A model generated the notes under the pieces. The model had not been told where the DNA came from. It ran no database searches and saw nothing but the letters and a program-made list of their open reading frames with translations. A DNA stretch of 9,424 bases from NCBI GenBank assembly GCA_910586455.1, contig CAJUHX010000071.1, positions 1 to 9,424 of the forward strand. Direction: 5' to 3'. Below, piece by piece: positions 6,874 through 9,424 of this stretch; position 1 is the first letter of the stretch, and every line of letters begins with the position of its first letter. This stretch comes from an uncultured Muribaculaceae bacterium (GTDB taxonomy: Bacteria; Bacteroidota; Bacteroidia; Bacteroidales; Muribaculaceae). The position numbers and the translations under genes were made by a program.

Positions 6874-6899
6874 AAACACATTGTGTTTCCGTTATAACG
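6874..6899. repeat. Two adjacent palindromes upstream of the PPIase gene
   Basis: AAACACATTGTGTTT (6874-6888) is a perfect 7-bp inverted repeat around one base. One base later, CGTTATAACG (6890-6899) is a perfect 10-bp palindrome. They lie between the guaB terminator and the PPIase start at 6924, where a promoter or operator would be expected. No TAnnTTTG element is visible in this gap. A regulator-binding role is inference. Confidence 0.4.
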
Positions 6900-6923
6900 A
6901 GTAGTGAAAAAACGCAACAACTG

Positions 6924-8822
6924 ATGAAAAAGTATTTTGTTTCGGCCGCAGTGCTCGGAGCCGTGCTCCTGGCTGTAAGCGCCAAAAATAACGACCCCGT
7001 GCTGATGACCGTCAACGGCAAAAAAGTGCCGCTGAGCGAATTCGAATATCTATACAAGAAAAATAATTCGCAGCAACTTCAGCCCCAGACCATCGACGAA
7101 TATGTCGATATGTTTGTGAACTACAAGCTCAAGGTAGCTGACGCCGAGGCCGCCGGACTCGACACCACTGAGGCGTTCAATCAGGAACTGACCAAATACT
7201 GCAACGACCTCGCCCGCCCCTATCTGCGCGACCAGGCACTCGCCGACTCGCTTGCAAAGGCAAGCTACGAGCACACCCTTGAAACAGTGACTGTAAGTCA
7301 CGTAATGCTCTCCTCAGGCCAGAGCGCCGAGGAATACGACAAGGCCTACGCCGCCCTAGACTCGCTGCGCGGCGCCATTATTGCAGGAAATACCACCTTT
7401 GAGGACGCTGCCTCGATATATTCGGTCGACCGCGCTTCGAAAGTACGCGGAGGCTTTATGGGCCCTGTGACCGCCGGACGCTTCCCGTGGGCTTTCGAAG
7501 ACATGGCATACAATACAAAAGTGGGCGAAATAAGCCCAATTGTAAACTCCGGATTCGGACTGCACATTATCCGTGTGGAAAAGCGCGAACCGGCCAAAGG
7601 CGAAGTGCATGCCGCACACATTCTGAAACTGACCCGCGACATACCCGAAGACCGCATACCGGCCATTGAGGCTGAAATAGATTCGCTCTATAAGGTTGTA
7701 AGCGCTCCGGGCGCGGATTTCGCCGAAGTTGCCTCACGCGAATCTCAGGACCCCGGTTCGGCCCGTAAAGGCGGCGACCTCGGCTGGTTCGGTCCCGGCA
7801 TGATGGTGCAGCCGTTCGACAGCATTTCGTTCGCTATGGCCGACGGCGAGATTTCCAAACCGTTCAAGACTAATTTCGGCTACCATATAATAAAGCGCTA
7901 CGAGCATCGCGGGGTAGCCGGATTCGATGAAATGCGCGAGCAGATAAACAAGCAGATGGAGCGCGACATTCGCGGCGTAATGCCCGAGCAGCGTCGCCTC
8001 GAACAGCTGGCCAAGCAATTCAAGGCCGAACTCAATCCTACTTCGTTCGATGCCTATGTAGCAAACACTGCCGACAAGAAATTGAACGCCTATACCATCA
8101 ACGGCAAAGCCGTGACAGTAGCCTCGATTGCCGACAAACTCAACGCCACAGGCATGGCGCCTGCTGAGCCAAAGGCTTTGGCCGAAGCTCTTCGTCAGAT
8201 GGCTCAGGCGAGCATGTATGAAGATGTAATGGAAATGGCCCGCGAACAGCTGCTTCAGACAAACGCCGAGTATCGCAATCTCACCAATGAGTACCGCGAC
8301 GGTATTCTGATGTTCGAGATTTCGAACCGCAACGTATGGGATCGTGCAGCAAAAGACACCGAAGGTCTGGAAAACTTCTTCCGCGCGCACCGCGACTACT
8401 ACAAGTTTGAGTCGCCCAAATACAAGGCTTTCATAGTATTTGCCACCAGCGATTCGACCATGAGCAAGGCCAAGGAATATGCCGAGTCGCTCGGCACTCC
8501 CGACCCTGCTACTTTCGCCCGGATGATGACCGACAAATTCGGACGTGATATTAAAGTAGAACGCGTAATCGCAGCCAAAGGCGAAAACCCCATCACCGAC
8601 TTCCTCGGTTTCGGACAGCCCAAACCCGCGTCCGGCAACTCTCGCTGGAGTTTCTACTTCCCCGTTGCAGGCAAAGTAATCGACGCTCCTGAAGACGCCG
8701 CGGATGTGAAAGGTGCTGTAACCAACGACTACCAGAGCGAACTCGAACGCGAATGGCTCGACCGTATTCATAAGAAATACAAGGTTAAGGTAAATAAAAA
8801 AGTACTCAAAGAGGTTAAATAA
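6924..8822 (+). CDS. Exported peptidyl-prolyl cis-trans isomerase with two parvulin (PpiC) domains, SurA/PpiD-like
   Basis: The 632-residue protein is a periplasmic parvulin-type foldase/chaperone, probably helping outer-membrane or secreted proteins fold. MKKYFVSAAVLGAVLLAVSA is a signal peptide with a good signal peptidase I site after Ala20. Residues 21-120 form a SurA-type N-terminal chaperone region, starting PVLMTVNGKKVPLSEFEYLYKK. PpiC domain 1 covers about 122-220 (VSHVML at 124-129, FGLHIIRV at 211-218). PpiC domain 2 covers about 228-327 (HAAHIL at 229-234, GGDLGWFGPG at 283-292, FGYHIIKR at 318-325). The parvulin histidines are present in both (126/214 and 232/321). The remaining 300 residues have no recognised domain; they are helix-rich, then mixed, and end basic. 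No C-terminal anchor is seen. Flanking terminators suggest its own transcript, possibly with read-through into the following SurA-like gene. Bacteroidota commonly carry such PPIases next to guaB. Confidence 0.93.
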   Translation: MKKYFVSAAVLGAVLLAVSAKNNDPVLMTVNGKKVPLSEFEYLYKKNNSQQLQPQTIDEYVDMFVNYKLKVADAEAAGLDTTEAFNQELTKYCNDLARPYLRDQALADSLAKASYEHTLETVTVSHVMLSSGQSAEEYDKAYAALDSLRGAIIAGNTTFEDAASIYSVDRASKVRGGFMGPVTAGRFPWAFEDMAYNTKVGEISPIVNSGFGLHIIRVEKREPAKGEVHAAHILKLTRDIPEDRIPAIEAEIDSLYKVVSAPGADFAEVASRESQDPGSARKGGDLGWFGPGMMVQPFDSISFAMADGEISKPFKTNFGYHIIKRYEHRGVAGFDEMREQINKQMERDIRGVMPEQRRLEQLAKQFKAELNPTSFDAYVANTADKKLNAYTINGKAVTVASIADKLNATGMAPAEPKALAEALRQMAQASMYEDVMEMAREQLLQTNAEYRNLTNEYRDGILMFEISNRNVWDRAAKDTEGLENFFRAHRDYYKFESPKYKAFIVFATSDSTMSKAKEYAESLGTPDPATFARMMTDKFGRDIKVERVIAAKGENPITDFLGFGQPKPASGNSRWSFYFPVAGKVIDAPEDAADVKGAVTNDYQSELEREWLDRIHKKYKVKVNKKVLKEVK

Positions 8823-8828
8823 TACAGT

Positions 8829-8857
8829 AAGCCCCGCCTCCATCGGCGGGGCTTTTT
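8829..8857 (+). terminator. Intrinsic terminator after the PPIase gene
   Basis: GCCCCGCC (8831-8838) pairs perfectly with GGCGGGGC (8845-8852) around a 6-nt loop and is followed by five T (8853-8857). Flanking A/T pairs extend the stem by two. It begins 6 nt after the stop codon. Confidence 0.93.
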
Positions 8858-8964
8858 CAATATTAGAGGCTGGTTAAAAACAAATGTGAAAAAACCGGTG
8901 GTGAATGTAATTAAGAAAAGAATTAAACATTATGAATTCAAATGTAAAATATAAAATAGCCTCT

Positions 8965-9424
8965 ATGCAAATCAGAATATCCACAGTCCTGGCAGCAGCA
9001 CTGATGCTTGCCTCCTGCTACAACAGAGCCGGGGAATCGGCCGCGCAGGAAAAGCCGGTGGCGCGTGTCGGCAAAGCCACCCTAAGCCGTAGCGATATCG
9101 CAGCCAATGTGCCGCCCGGCCTTAGTGAAACCGACAGTATTGAATATGTGCGCCGCTACGTAAACAACTGGGTTGACCGGGAGCTGGTCGACCAGGCAGC
9201 CCGACCGGTACTCGATATGGACGAAATCAACCGCCGTGTGGAGAAATACCGCCGCGACCTCATTACGGCTGAATATCGTCGCTATCGCTTCGATACAAGT
9301 GCCGACACTGCATTTTCCGACGAAGAACTGAAAGAATATTATAACCGCCACAAGGAACTGTTTACTGCCGAACACCCCATGGTCAAAGGCATATACCTGA
9401 AAGTACCCGACAATGCCGCGAGCC
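8965..9424 (+). CDS. SurA-like periplasmic lipoprotein (PPIase/chaperone family), N-terminal 153 residues, cut by the window edge
   Basis: The frame is open from the start codon to the right edge. MQIRISTVLAAALMLASC is a lipoprotein signal peptide ending in a lipobox (LASC) with lipidated Cys18, so the protein is expected to be anchored on the periplasmic side of a membrane. After a short linker, PVARVGKATLSRSDI (31-45) is the usual entry of the SurA-type N-terminal chaperone domain. The helical stretches DSIEYVRRYVNNWVDRELV (58-76) and DEELKEYYNRHKELF (119-133) follow. No parvulin domain is visible yet; it may lie beyond the edge or be absent. An in-frame ATG at 8932 would add 11 residues. 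I prefer 8965 because 8932-8964 is AT-rich, unlike the coding DNA, and the shorter form makes a compact signal peptide. The gene follows a PPIase on the same strand, which suits a shared role in envelope protein folding. Confidence 0.85.
   Translation, partial: MQIRISTVLAAALMLASCYNRAGESAAQEKPVARVGKATLSRSDIAANVPPGLSETDSIEYVRRYVNNWVDRELVDQAARPVLDMDEINRRVEKYRRDLITAEYRRYRFDTSADTAFSDEELKEYYNRHKELFTAEHPMVKGIYLKVPDNAAS

Noticed and set aside
7734..8843. A 369-codon open frame on the minus strand opposite the PPIase gene
   Set aside because: It lies antisense to a clear two-domain PPIase, has no recognisable motif, and is explained by the G/C-ending codon bias of the real gene. The antisense frames opposite dnaJ, grpE and guaB are shadows for the same reason.
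8932..8964. Upstream in-frame ATG for the SurA-like lipoprotein
   Set aside because: It remains possible, but the added 11 codons are AT-rich, unlike the gene, and they lengthen an otherwise compact lipoprotein signal peptide.

Overview
The window looks like chromosomal housekeeping DNA from a member of the Bacteroidota, most likely order Bacteroidales. The evidence is the protein types (a GuaB that begins MSFIAD, the Bacteroidales style of DnaJ and GrpE, a PPIase followed by a SurA-like lipoprotein), the lack of clear Shine-Dalgarno sequences before the genes, and two copies of the TAnnTTTG -7 promoter element typical of the group. The fairly balanced base composition, G+C-rich for Bacteroides, would suit a Muribaculaceae-type gut genome, but that placement is inference.

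The window divides at about 5170-5310 into two divergent units. On the minus strand, reading leftward from 5166, are aroE (shikimate dehydrogenase), a YeiH-family membrane protein and a ComEC/Rec2-type membrane protein. They are separated by only 12-13 nt and are probably co-transcribed. After a 116-nt gap come grpE and the first 216 codons of dnaJ, a heat-shock co-chaperone pair 22 nt apart. dnaJ runs off the left edge.

On the plus strand, guaB (IMP dehydrogenase) is closed by a strong intrinsic terminator. Next is a 632-residue exported parvulin-type peptidyl-prolyl isomerase with two PpiC domains, closed by a second strong terminator. Last is the start of a SurA-like lipoprotein that runs off the right edge. 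The last two probably act in the periplasm on folding or delivery of outer-membrane proteins.

There are no mobile elements, CRISPR arrays, tRNAs, rRNAs or obvious horizontally acquired genes. The most unusual feature is a perfect 17-bp inverted repeat inside the first 25 codons of comEC. It would fold the start of that mRNA into a long hairpin beginning 10 nt from the start codon. Smaller observations are palindromes upstream of the PPIase gene and of grpE, a mirrored pair of -7 elements between aroE and guaB, and a ComEC without a recognisable metallo-beta-lactamase domain. I see no convincing new multi-gene system.
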